Assembly (NCBI RefSeq): GCF_002240355.1
Contig: NZ_CP016353.1
Location: 6,787,919 to 6,851,918, forward strand
DNA: 64,000 nt
Reading direction: 5' to 3'
From: Prauserella marina
GTDB lineage: Bacteria; Actinomycetota; Actinomycetes; Mycobacteriales; Pseudonocardiaceae
This document shows, piece by piece, positions 23,712-31,900 of the stretch (position 1 is its first letter; each line of letters opens with the position of its first letter). The position numbers and the translations under genes were made by a program. The notes beneath the pieces are model-generated. The model saw only the letters and a list, made by a program, of their open reading frames with translations. It had not been told where the DNA came from and did not search any database.

Positions 23712-26678
23712 TCAGCGACCGGCGACCTCATCCAGCTCCAAGCCGTCGAGGACTCCTTGGAACCTGCCGTGTGCCGCTGTGTCGTAGTGGGCGAGCGTGC
23801 GCGCTGTGGCCGGAAGCACGCCCGTGACGTGCGACCTCCCGCCCCGCAACGGGGCAGCGGATCTCGGCAGGTGGGAACGCCCCGGCAGCATCTCGACCGG
23901 CCTTGTGTAGATCTTGGGCAAGATCTCGGTCGGCAACTCGGGAGCCGCGTGCCTCGCGGGCCGCTCGAACGGAGCAACGGCCCCGAACAACGAGGGCAGT
24001 TCGTCCACCGGCAACTCTGCGATGTACTTCGGAAGCTGGATCTGCGGTTCCTTGTCGGCGACGAGCACCTTGCCGCGATCACCCGTGTACGACATGGACC
24101 TCCCGAGCACCGTGATCGGTAGTCGATACGTCCTCGCCATCGCCGCGACCGGCTGTTGACCATCCACACCGGACAGTTCGTGCCGGTTTCCCTTGGTGGT
24201 GGTCGGCCTGCTCGCCGTCGCGGTCGTGTTGTTCTTCGCGACGGCTCTGGCCTCGCCGCCCGCGGCAGCCGCCGTCGCGCCGAACGCTTCCGCTGCCACC
24301 GAGGCAGGTGTGTCGAAAATGTCGCCCGACAACACCCCGCCACTTCCCGACGTCGCCGTGCGACCGCCGGAGATGATGTCGGTGGCATTGTCACCTCGCC
24401 CGTGCGCGATGCCGGTGAGGCTTGCCGCACCTCCGTACGCGGCCGCGATGGGCATGGTCTCCGCGCTGACCACGTTTCCTGCGAGAGCACCGCGATCACC
24501 ACGGGTTCCCGTGTTGCCACCGGCTTTGGACGACATGTCGTTGTTCGCCGTACCAGCGGCCGTGCCGACCCAGTTCGCGGCGATGCCGCCCGCTCCCGCC
24601 GAGGAACCGAAGGGGACGTCGGCGGTGTTGCCGGCGAGAGCTCCACCCTCACCGGTCGTCCTGGTGTTTCCACCCGCCGCCGAACGGGTCGCGTTGTCGC
24701 TCACTCCCGCCGCGTAGCCGACCCAGTTGCCTGCGACCCCGTGTACCTGTGTGGGCAGGGAAACCGGAACCAACCCTGCGTTGCCCGAGGCCGCGCCCTT
24801 CTTGCCATTTGCGTACACGTCGCCACCTGCTTCGGAAATAGTGTCGGAATCGGCAGCACCGAAGGACTTGCCCACCGCGCTCGTGCCGACGCCGAATACT
24901 TGCGCGGGCGCTGAAACGGGCGCACCCACGAAATTGGATGCCACGACACCGAAATCGTCGTGGGTGTTGCCACCACCGCCTGCTTTGGCGGCCGTTGTTT
25001 CCTCGGCGATACCGCTGCTCTTGCCAACCGCCGAGCCGCTGAGGCCGAAAAGCGCGGCCGGAGCGGAAAGGGGGACTTGCCCGACGTTGCCCGACAACGC
25101 CGAGTTGTTGCCGCTGGTGTCACTGTGCCCACCCGCGACGACGCTTTGCTGTTCCTTCGCGCTTCCCCTGCCGGTACCGAAAACCCCTGCGCCGGAGCCG
25201 AACGCGTCGAGCGTGGAGGCAGCCTGACCGGACGCCGTATTCGCCGAAAGCAGCGAATCGTCACCATGGCTGACCGTCCCGCCACCGGCATGCGCGGCCG
25301 TGTTGTTGCCGTGGTTCTCGGCGATTCCACTTCCGAAAACCCCACCGCCGACACCGAATGTCTCGACCGGTAGCGCGAATGGGGCGTCGGCGATATTGCC
25401 CGACCCGGTACCGCCATGACCCGACGTGTTCGAGAACCCGCCGGTACTCGACTCGGCGGAAGACGTGATGCCTGACCCCTGACGGGCGGCACCGGTGCCG
25501 GTGAACGCGTTGCCTGCGACGGCGGCAGCCGATCCGGTCACCGAACCGAGCAGCGCGCCCTGCGGTTGAGCAACGTTGCCGGAAGCCAGCCCGTGCTTTC
25601 CGCTCGTGCTGACGTAACTCGGGATGTCGTAGCGGCCTGGCTTGGTTCCGCCGGATTCGGCGACGGCCGTCGCCGTTCCGTTCGCCTCGGCACCGCCGAT
25701 TCCGGTGATCCCGTTGCCGGCCGCTCGCAGAGGAAGCGAAAGCGGGGCAGCGGCGACGTTGCCCGCACCGGCTCCCTGCTCGCCGTCACTCAGCACGTAC
25801 CCGCCGGACTCTGCGACGCTCTCCGCCGCGAAATCGGACGTCGCGTGCCCGAGCGGGCCGCTGACCGCGTTGCCCGACAGCTGGACCGGGGTGCTGAATT
25901 GCGGGGTGAGGGCGTTGCCCGACAACGCACCGTTCTTTCCCGCCGTCTCGACGTCGCCCGTTGTCGCGGCGCTCTGGGTCGCGCTGCCCGAGGTCGCCCC
26001 GTTGCCGAGGACGCCACCGGCGTTGCCGGAGATCTGCACGGGCGCGGACCAGTCGAGCGCGACGACGTTGCCCGCGAACGCGGAACCCGCTCCGCTTGTC
26101 GTGACATCGGTGTGGTGACCGTGGTTCTGCTCTTCGACCGAACGTGTCTCGGCGTCGCCGAGCGCTCCGAAGGCGTTTCCGGTGATCTGAATCGGCATCA
26201 TGACGTCGCCAGTAACCTTGTTGCCGAGTAAGGGATCGCTGGTCGGCTCCGCGGGCCGGGCGGCGGGCGGGTCGACGGCAGCGTGCTGAACGGGGACGAG
26301 GGCGCGGGCAGCCGAACCGATGCGACTGCCCGCATCACCGGCGATCGTGGCCGCCCCGTGTACCGGCGCGGCCGCGCTCGCGACGGGATCGGTGATCGGC
26401 GCCATCGCTTCTCTCGCGGGCGGCGCCGCCATGTCGATCGGGTCGGTGACGGGCTTGGTGCTGATCTCGTTGTGATGGCTGGGCAGATCGACCTGCTGAC
26501 CGGGAATTCCGACGGCGTTGTCGTCGATCTCGACGGGAAAGCTAGCCTCGACGTCCAAGGGACCCGCCGGGGTGTCGGGGTCGACCTTTTCGTCGGCAGA
26601 CGCGATGCCGGTACCCAGCATCAGCAAACCACCGGTGACCAACGCGGTCTGGATACCGCGTTTCGCCCAGGTCTGCAT
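23712..26678 (-). CDS. Secreted protein of about 13 chaplin-like repeats
   Basis: The 988-residue product starts at ATG 26678 (AAGGAG about 9 bases upstream) with a Sec signal peptide cleaved after GTGIASA (residue 28). Residues 29-149 are low-complexity. From about 150 to 830 there are about 13 repeats of 50-60 residues, each opening (S/A)GN, then a P-x-S-x-P stretch, a second GN or G-rich turn, and ending AGG-x-x-x-T-x-G-x-x-G-A-L. The core resembles the chaplin domain that coats streptomycete aerial hyphae, but the chaplin cysteines are absent. Residues 830-988 form a distinct Pro-rich tail without an LPXTG or membrane anchor. It is probably a surface or extracellular beta-rich protein; function is not known. 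Confidence 0.8.
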   Translation of the reverse strand: MQTWAKRGIQTALVTGGLLMLGTGIASADEKVDPDTPAGPLDVEASFPVEIDDNAVGIPGQQVDLPSHHNEISTKPVTDPIDMAAPPAREAMAPITDPVASAAAPVHGAATIAGDAGSRIGSAARALVPVQHAAVDPPAARPAEPTSDPLLGNKVTGDVMMPIQITGNAFGALGDAETRSVEEQNHGHHTDVTTSGAGSAFAGNVVALDWSAPVQISGNAGGVLGNGATSGSATQSAATTGDVETAGKNGALSGNALTPQFSTPVQLSGNAVSGPLGHATSDFAAESVAESGGYVLSDGEQGAGAGNVAAAPLSLPLRAAGNGITGIGGAEANGTATAVAESGGTKPGRYDIPSYVSTSGKHGLASGNVAQPQGALLGSVTGSAAAVAGNAFTGTGAARQGSGITSSAESSTGGFSNTSGHGGTGSGNIADAPFALPVETFGVGGGVFGSGIAENHGNNTAAHAGGGTVSHGDDSLLSANTASGQAASTLDAFGSGAGVFGTGRGSAKEQQSVVAGGHSDTSGNNSALSGNVGQVPLSAPAALFGLSGSAVGKSSGIAEETTAAKAGGGGNTHDDFGVVASNFVGAPVSAPAQVFGVGTSAVGKSFGAADSDTISEAGGDVYANGKKGAASGNAGLVPVSLPTQVHGVAGNWVGYAAGVSDNATRSAAGGNTRTTGEGGALAGNTADVPFGSSAGAGGIAANWVGTAAGTANNDMSSKAGGNTGTRGDRGALAGNVVSAETMPIAAAYGGAASLTGIAHGRGDNATDIISGGRTATSGSGGVLSGDIFDTPASVAAEAFGATAAAAGGEARAVAKNNTTATASRPTTTKGNRHELSGVDGQQPVAAMARTYRLPITVLGRSMSYTGDRGKVLVADKEPQIQLPKYIAELPVDELPSLFGAVAPFERPARHAAPELPTEILPKIYTRPVEMLPGRSHLPRSAAPLRGGRSHVTGVLPATARTLAHYDTAAHGRFQGVLDGLELDEVAGR
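24190..26235 (-). repeat. Coding tandem repeats, about 153 bp each
   Basis: This is the DNA encoding the chaplin-like units. Copies are diverged at the nucleotide level, but phrases such as GTTGCCCGA(C/G)AA(C/G), the complement of (S/A)GN codons, recur every 150-180 bp. Confidence 0.7.
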
Positions 26679-26853
26679 GGTGAGGTGTTCTCCTTTTCCT
26701 CGGTGCCCTTGCGGGATCTGTGAGATACGCACCGCCGTTGACCGCTTGGCAACGCGGACCGCGGCGAACCGCGGGCGAAAGGCGGGGAACTCACTGACGC
26801 GCAAGGCCACCAGAAAGGGCCACGGGACGAGCGTCAATTGCCCCGCGGCGTGA

Positions 26854-27813
26854 TCAGTCCGGTGTGACACCGGGCTGGGTGCCCGGCTGGATCGGCGAAT
26901 ACCGGATACCGGCGAGTGCCGAGCCGACGATCGTGTCGTCGAGAGAAGGAACGCCGCGGGCGGCAATGCCGTGCAACGAACCGTCGATGTGCGCTCCGCC
27001 GGTCGAACCACCGAACGGAGCAGGCATCGTCGTGGGGTGCTGGCCCGGCCAGTCGCCGTTGCCGACGGGAGCGGATCCGCCGCCGGGTCGCACCGTTGCG
27101 GCTTCGGTGGTACCGCCGGAATCCGGGCGCTGCGCGAGCTCTGAGAACGCCGGTCGCTGTGCCTCGGCGTCCTTCCCGTCCTTCGCCGCCCTGTCCTCGC
27201 CGCCGGTTGCCGTGGCGGGCCCGGGATGCGCGTTAGTCGCCGGGCCCCCCTTCACCGGCGTCCCCACCTGCTGGTCCGCTCCGGCGAGGCCGGGCAGGCC
27301 CGGCAACGCGGACAGCGCTCCTTCGGCGGGATCGAGGATGTGCAAAAGGTCGCCGCCGAGTTCCTGTGCTCCCGGCGTGGCGGGGACGAGCTTCCCGATC
27401 GAATCGACGGTGCGATCGACCGGCGCCGCCACCCGCTGCTCCCACAGCTGCCGCAACGAGTCCTCGGTTTCGCCGACCCCGGAACGGGCGGCTTCGCCGA
27501 CGGACCGCACGGCGGCGTCGACAGGGTCGACACCGCCCGTCAACGGTCGGGTCTCGACGGGAAGGTGTGCGGGTTCGAGCACGTCGCTCGCCACACCGGT
27601 GAGGGAAAGGGGGCCGCCGGACTTCCCCTGCTGACTCGACTTGGCAGCCACAGGCTCATCGAGCGCGACAGGATCGGCGGACGCGGTTGCCGTCGACACC
27701 GCCCACGCCGCCGCCGTTGCGGCGACCGCACCGCCTGTGATCAGCAATGCACGTGACAGCCAGCGGCGGGCGAGCCCCGCACCGGCGTCACTCGTCATTG
27801 CCGTCAAGGCCAC
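26854..27813 (-). CDS. Secreted protein of unknown function upstream of the repeat protein
   Basis: The 319-residue product starts at GTG 27813 (AGGAG 5-6 bases upstream). A long N-region, LARRWLSRALLITGGAVAATAAAWAVSTATASA (described in part), is a Sec signal peptide cleaved near residue 43. The mature part is Gly/Pro/Ala-rich with a helical stretch (ETEDSLRQLWEQRVAAPVDRTVDSIGKL, in part) and ends without an anchor. I recognise no domain. It sits 175 bp before the chaplin-like gene on the same strand and shares its secretion and composition, so a common role at the cell surface is plausible. Confidence 0.65.
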   Translation of the reverse strand: MALTAMTSDAGAGLARRWLSRALLITGGAVAATAAAWAVSTATASADPVALDEPVAAKSSQQGKSGGPLSLTGVASDVLEPAHLPVETRPLTGGVDPVDAAVRSVGEAARSGVGETEDSLRQLWEQRVAAPVDRTVDSIGKLVPATPGAQELGGDLLHILDPAEGALSALPGLPGLAGADQQVGTPVKGGPATNAHPGPATATGGEDRAAKDGKDAEAQRPAFSELAQRPDSGGTTEAATVRPGGGSAPVGNGDWPGQHPTTMPAPFGGSTGGAHIDGSLHGIAARGVPSLDDTIVGSALAGIRYSPIQPGTQPGVTPD

Positions 27814-28001
27814 AGTTCTCCTGCCGAGGTCCAACATCGAAGTTCGGAACGTGATGCGGCCGACGAGTCGGCCGGCCCCGCACCGCGGGCGCGCCGTCGA
27901 GACTGGCAAACGCCCCCGCCGAATTGCACGCTCCCATCGACTTGATGGCACGATGGTGTGAAGAACCTGCTGGATACGGGCCTGTCATCGGCCATGCGGC
28001 A

Positions 28002-28031
28002 CTTGTCCCTGCTTGTCCTCGCTTGTCCCTG
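28002..28031. repeat. Three 10-bp direct repeats of CTTGTCC in a divergent promoter region
   Basis: CTTGTCCctg, CTTGTCCtcg and CTTGTCCctg follow each other with exact 10-bp spacing, one helical turn, in the 344-bp gap between the secreted-protein gene and the AI-2E-family gene. I see no gene in this gap. Confidence 0.6.
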
Positions 28032-28157
28032 CTGTCCAGACTTTTGCCCTCGGGTCCCTTCCTGCCGCCCGCGCACGCCCTCCCTTCGGCGTGACCTCGG
28101 GAGACGGCGCACCGGACCTGGGGCAAAAACGTCGCTGGTACCGATACGGTTACGACC

Positions 28158-29372
28158 GTGAGCGATGCAAAACCGAAGATGCCGGTGATCTCAGAGGACC
28201 CGGACGTCACGAGCACGGTGCCGAAGGGCCTCAGGGTCACGGCGGCGCTGGCCTGGCGGTTCCTCGTGGTCATGGCAGCGCTGTACATCGTCGTGGAGAT
28301 CATCGGCTACCTCGCCGTAGTCGTCATCCCCGTCTCGATCGCACTGCTGCTGGCAGCGCTGCTCGCCCCCGCCGTACGCAGGCTGGTGCAGCTCAAGCTT
28401 CCCCGTGGGCTCGCGACCGCGATCGTCCTCGTCGGTGGTCTCGCGGTCGTCGGCGGCCTGCTCACCTTCGTGATCGTGCAGTTCACCGACGGGCTTCCCG
28501 CACTACAGCGACAGCTCAGCGAAAGCCTCACGCAGATCAAGGACTGGCTCGTCAACGGGCCGATCCACCTGCGGGAAACCCAGATCGAAGACTTCATCAA
28601 CAACGCGATCGGCCTGATTCAGGAGAATCAGGCTTTGATCACGTCGAGCGCGCTGACCACGGCGGGAACTGTCGGCGAAATCCTCACCGGGATGCTGCTC
28701 ACGCTCTTCGTGCTCATCTTCTTCCTCGTCAACGGTGAGCAGATCTGGAACTACCTCATGCGCGGGGTGCCCTCGCAGGTGCGTGGCCGTGTCGACACGG
28801 CGGGCCGTCGTGGCTTCGCCTCGCTGGTGAGCTACGTGAGGGCGACCGCGGCCGTCGCCGTCGTCGACGCCGTCGGTATCGGCGTCGGACTGTGGATCGT
28901 CGGCGTGCCGCTTGTCATCCCGCTGGCGACGCTTGTCTTCCTCGGCGCCTTCGTTCCCATCATCGGTGCGGTGGTCGCCGGTGCCGTCGCGGTGCTCGTG
29001 GCCCTTGTCACCAACGGCTTCGTCTCCGCGCTCGTGGTGCTCGCGATCGTGATCGGCGTAATGCAGCTCGAAAGCCACATCCTCCAGCCGCTGCTGCTGG
29101 GAAGGGCGGTCAGGCTGCACCCGCTCGCGGTGATCCTCGCGATCACGGCGGGCCTGGTCGCGGCAGGCATCCCCGGTGCGCTGCTCGCCGTCCCGCTGCT
29201 GGCCGTTCTCAACGCGGGCATCAGGTCGCTCGTCAACGAGCCCCATCCCGATCCGGCCACCGTCGACGTCCTCAACGACAAAGGCGCCAAGGTTCCCGAC
29301 CGTCCGTCGGACGACGAGGAACGACCCTCGACGAGCGACGGTGAAGGAGAATCGCGGCCGGAGCGGGAATGA
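28158..29372 (+). CDS. AI-2E family transporter
   Basis: The 404-residue membrane protein has the AI-2E/PerM layout: about eight helices, beginning with two after residue 30, a long central soluble segment (residues 105-165), and the C-terminal cluster GAFVPIIGAVVAGAVAVLVAL, LQPLLLGRAVRLHPLAVILAI and GIPGALLAVPLLAVLN (given in part). Family members export autoinducer-2, drive sodium/proton exchange or have unknown cargo. It starts the operon with the two-component system, its stop overlapping the kinase start by 4 bases. Confidence 0.88.
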   Translation: MSDAKPKMPVISEDPDVTSTVPKGLRVTAALAWRFLVVMAALYIVVEIIGYLAVVVIPVSIALLLAALLAPAVRRLVQLKLPRGLATAIVLVGGLAVVGGLLTFVIVQFTDGLPALQRQLSESLTQIKDWLVNGPIHLRETQIEDFINNAIGLIQENQALITSSALTTAGTVGEILTGMLLTLFVLIFFLVNGEQIWNYLMRGVPSQVRGRVDTAGRRGFASLVSYVRATAAVAVVDAVGIGVGLWIVGVPLVIPLATLVFLGAFVPIIGAVVAGAVAVLVALVTNGFVSALVVLAIVIGVMQLESHILQPLLLGRAVRLHPLAVILAITAGLVAAGIPGALLAVPLLAVLNAGIRSLVNEPHPDPATVDVLNDKGAKVPDRPSDDEERPSTSDGEGESRPERE

Positions 29373-30523
29373 CCAAGGCTGCGCCCTTGCGCGATCCCGC
29401 CACCCCCTTGTGGTGGGGAACGATCGTGTTGCGCTGGATCACGCTGGCGTTCGCGCTCGGCGCGGTGATCGTGCACATCGACGACTACCGCAGGCCGTGG
29501 CTGGTCTGGGCCGCCTTCGGCGCGATGGTGGCGTGGACGCTCGTCACGACCTTCGCCTTCTCGGCCGAACGGTCGCGTAAAGGCTGGCTCGTCGTCCTGG
29601 ACGTGATCGTGACCTGCGCGATCATGCTGACCTCTCCGTTCGTGCTCACCGACAGCCAGTACGTCGAAGTCGCTCCGCTCGTCACGACGGTGTGGGCCGC
29701 GGTTCCCGCCGCGACCGCGGGCGCGAGGTTCGGGCCGGTCGGCGGCGTCGCGGCCGGGTTGGTTCTCGCGGTCTCGACCGCCGTGGCTCGGCTCGGGCCC
29801 AACCTCGACGTCGCCCGCGACGGTGTGCTGTTGACGGCGAGTGGCCTGATCGTCGGCATCACCGCGGCGACCGCGCGGCGTTCGCAGGCCGCCCTCGCTC
29901 AGGCCATGCGGACCGAAGCGGCGACGGCGGAACGCGAACGGCTCGCCAGGTCCATCCACGACAGTGTGCTTCAGGTACTCGCGAGGGTGCGCAGGCGCGG
30001 CGGCGAGCTTGGCGGCGAGGCCGCTGAGCTGGCCAGGCTCGCTGGTGAACAGGAGATCGCGCTGCGCACGCTGGTGACGACGGGACCCACGGGCCCCACC
30101 GGTGACAGCACCGATCTGAGGGCTGCGCTCCAGTTGCTGGCGACCTCACGGGTTCAGGTGTCCGCCCCGGCGGGGGAGGTACTTCTTCCGGACGAGGTGG
30201 TGGCGGAGCTGGTCGACGTAGCGAAGGAAGCCCTGTCCAATGTAGACAAGCATGCCGGCCCCGAAGCGAGGGCGTGGGTGCTGCTTGAGGACCTCGGCTC
30301 CGAAGTGGTCCTCACCATCAGGGACGACGGCCCCGGAATCGTGGAGGGAACACTTGACCGAGCGGCGAAGGAGGGACATCTCGGAATCGCCAAGTCGATG
30401 AGGGGACGAATCGACACACTTGGCGGTACGAGCGTGTTGGAGACCGCACCGGGAGCAGGTACGGAATGGGAGTTCCGGATACCGAGAGTGTCGAAGCCCG
30501 CGGAGAAGAGGGGGAGACGATGA
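29369..30523 (+). CDS. Membrane sensor histidine kinase (DUF5931/MacS type)
   Basis: The 384-residue kinase has five or six membrane helices in residues 17-165 (the DUF5931 sensor region), then the dimerisation helix with phosphorylated His197 in LARSIHDSVLQVLARV. A HATPase_c domain follows with the N box EALSNVDKHAG and G boxes IRDDGPGI and EGHLGIAKSM. It autophosphorylates and passes phosphate to the LuxR-type regulator that overlaps its end. The signal is unknown; linkage to the AI-2E-family gene may reflect a membrane cue. Confidence 0.92.
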   Translation: MTKAAPLRDPATPLWWGTIVLRWITLAFALGAVIVHIDDYRRPWLVWAAFGAMVAWTLVTTFAFSAERSRKGWLVVLDVIVTCAIMLTSPFVLTDSQYVEVAPLVTTVWAAVPAATAGARFGPVGGVAAGLVLAVSTAVARLGPNLDVARDGVLLTASGLIVGITAATARRSQAALAQAMRTEAATAERERLARSIHDSVLQVLARVRRRGGELGGEAAELARLAGEQEIALRTLVTTGPTGPTGDSTDLRAALQLLATSRVQVSAPAGEVLLPDEVVAELVDVAKEALSNVDKHAGPEARAWVLLEDLGSEVVLTIRDDGPGIVEGTLDRAAKEGHLGIAKSMRGRIDTLGGTSVLETAPGAGTEWEFRIPRVSKPAEKRGRR

Positions 30524-31173
30524 CGATCTCCGTGATGATCGTCGACGACCATCCGATCTGGCGCGACGGGGTGGCTCGCGACCTCGGGGAGCACGGCTTC
30601 GACGTGCTCGCCACCGCGGCGGACGGCGACGCCGCGGTCCGTATCGCCCGCACTGTCCTTCCCGACGTCGTACTGATGGACCTCAACCTCGGCGACACGT
30701 CGGGTGTCGTCGCGACCAGGACCATCACGGGAGAACTGCCGAATACCAGGGTGCTCGTGCTTTCCGCGAGCGGAGAGCACGACGACGTACTCCAGGCCGT
30801 CAAGGCAGGAGCGTCCGGCTACCTCGTGAAATCGGCTTCGGTGAAAGAGCTGGTCGACGCGGTGTGCCGGACGGCAGAGGGCGACACCGTGTTCACAGCG
30901 GGGCTCGCCGGCATGGTGCTCGGCGAATACCGGCGTATGGCGGAGGCACCGGCAGGCGATGCCGCTCCGCCCCGGCTCACCGAACGCGAGACCGACGTGC
31001 TGCGGCTGGTGGCGAAGGGGCTCACCGCGAGGCAGATCGCCGACCGGCTGGTGATCTCACACCGAACGGTCGAGAACCACGTGCAGTCGACGCTGCGCAA
31101 ACTTCAGCTCCACAACAGGGTCGAACTCGCGCGCTACGCCATCGAACATGGCCTCGACCAGGACGAAGACTGA
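30520..31173 (+). CDS. NarL/LuxR-family response regulator
   Basis: The 217-residue regulator has a receiver domain with DD9-10, phospho-acceptor Asp54 (VLMDLNLGD) and Lys near VKSAS. The C-terminal LuxR helix-turn-helix reads LTERETDVLRLVAKGLTARQIADRLVISHRTVENHVQSTLRKL (described in part). Its ATG overlaps the kinase stop (ATGA), so the pair is translated together. A hairpin with T tract ends the operon. Confidence 0.95.
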   Translation: MTISVMIVDDHPIWRDGVARDLGEHGFDVLATAADGDAAVRIARTVLPDVVLMDLNLGDTSGVVATRTITGELPNTRVLVLSASGEHDDVLQAVKAGASGYLVKSASVKELVDAVCRTAEGDTVFTAGLAGMVLGEYRRMAEAPAGDAAPPRLTERETDVLRLVAKGLTARQIADRLVISHRTVENHVQSTLRKLQLHNRVELARYAIEHGLDQDED

Positions 31174-31193
31174 GGTCCACCTCAGGGGTTTTT
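31170..31193 (+). terminator. Rho-independent terminator after the two-component operon
   Basis: CTGAGGT and ACCTCAG form a short stem directly at the stop codon, followed by GGGGTTTTT. Confidence 0.6.
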
Positions 31194-31243
31194 CCGGGGT
31201 TTCCCGGATCTGACCGTACTCACACGCCGCTTATCCTTGGGGC

Positions 31244-31900
31244 GTGACGGACAACGATGGCACGGAACAGGTTCCCGACGAAGTGACCCGGCAGCGCAAC
31301 ATGCGTGTGTCCGACAGCGAGCGCGAGCACGTTGTCGAGCTGCTACAGAAGGCCATCGGCCGCGGAATGCTCAACCTGGACGAGTTCACCGAACGCACCG
31401 ACATCGCGTTGGCCTCACGCACGAGGGGCGAGCTGAACGCCGTTCTCGTCGACCTTCCAGGACTCGTGCACCCCGAGGCGAGCCCGCTGGCTCCTCAAGC
31501 ACCGGCCCCGTCGGCCCCCTCGGCGCCGGGCTATCCGGGACAGCAACGGATGGAGCTGAAGGCACACGGCTCGACGCTGACCCGCAAGGGCCGCTGGCAC
31601 GTGCCCGCCGAACTGCTCGTGCGGAACAAGTACGGCGAGACCAAGCTCGACTTCTCCGAAGCCGACATCACGAGCCAGGTCGTGAACATCGAACTCGACA
31701 CGAAGTGGAGCACGGTCACCCTCACGATTCCCGACAGCGCGGCCGTCGACCTCAACGGCCTCGGCGAGCTGAAATGGTCGACGGTGACCGACAAGACGAA
31801 CTCGAACGGGAGGACCGGGATCCCGCGTCTCGTGGTGACAGGCAGGGTCTACGGCGGAACGCTCATCATCAAGTATCCGCGTCGCGGCCTCTTCAGCTGA
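31244..31900 (+). CDS. DUF1707 domain protein
   Basis: The 218-residue protein has a DUF1707 (SHOCT-like) helical domain at about residues 20-72: MRVSDSEREHVVELLQKAIGRGMLNLDEFTERTDIAL (described in part). After a Pro-rich linker comes a beta-rich C-terminal domain (residues 105-218) with repeated KWSTVT and ending RVYGGTLIIKYPRRG, resembling the DUF4097/LiaF-like fold. No membrane helix is present. Function is unknown. Its end overlaps ptsI by 8 bp, tail to tail. Confidence 0.8.
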   Translation: MTDNDGTEQVPDEVTRQRNMRVSDSEREHVVELLQKAIGRGMLNLDEFTERTDIALASRTRGELNAVLVDLPGLVHPEASPLAPQAPAPSAPSAPGYPGQQRMELKAHGSTLTRKGRWHVPAELLVRNKYGETKLDFSEADITSQVVNIELDTKWSTVTLTIPDSAAVDLNGLGELKWSTVTDKTNSNGRTGIPRLVVTGRVYGGTLIIKYPRRGLFS

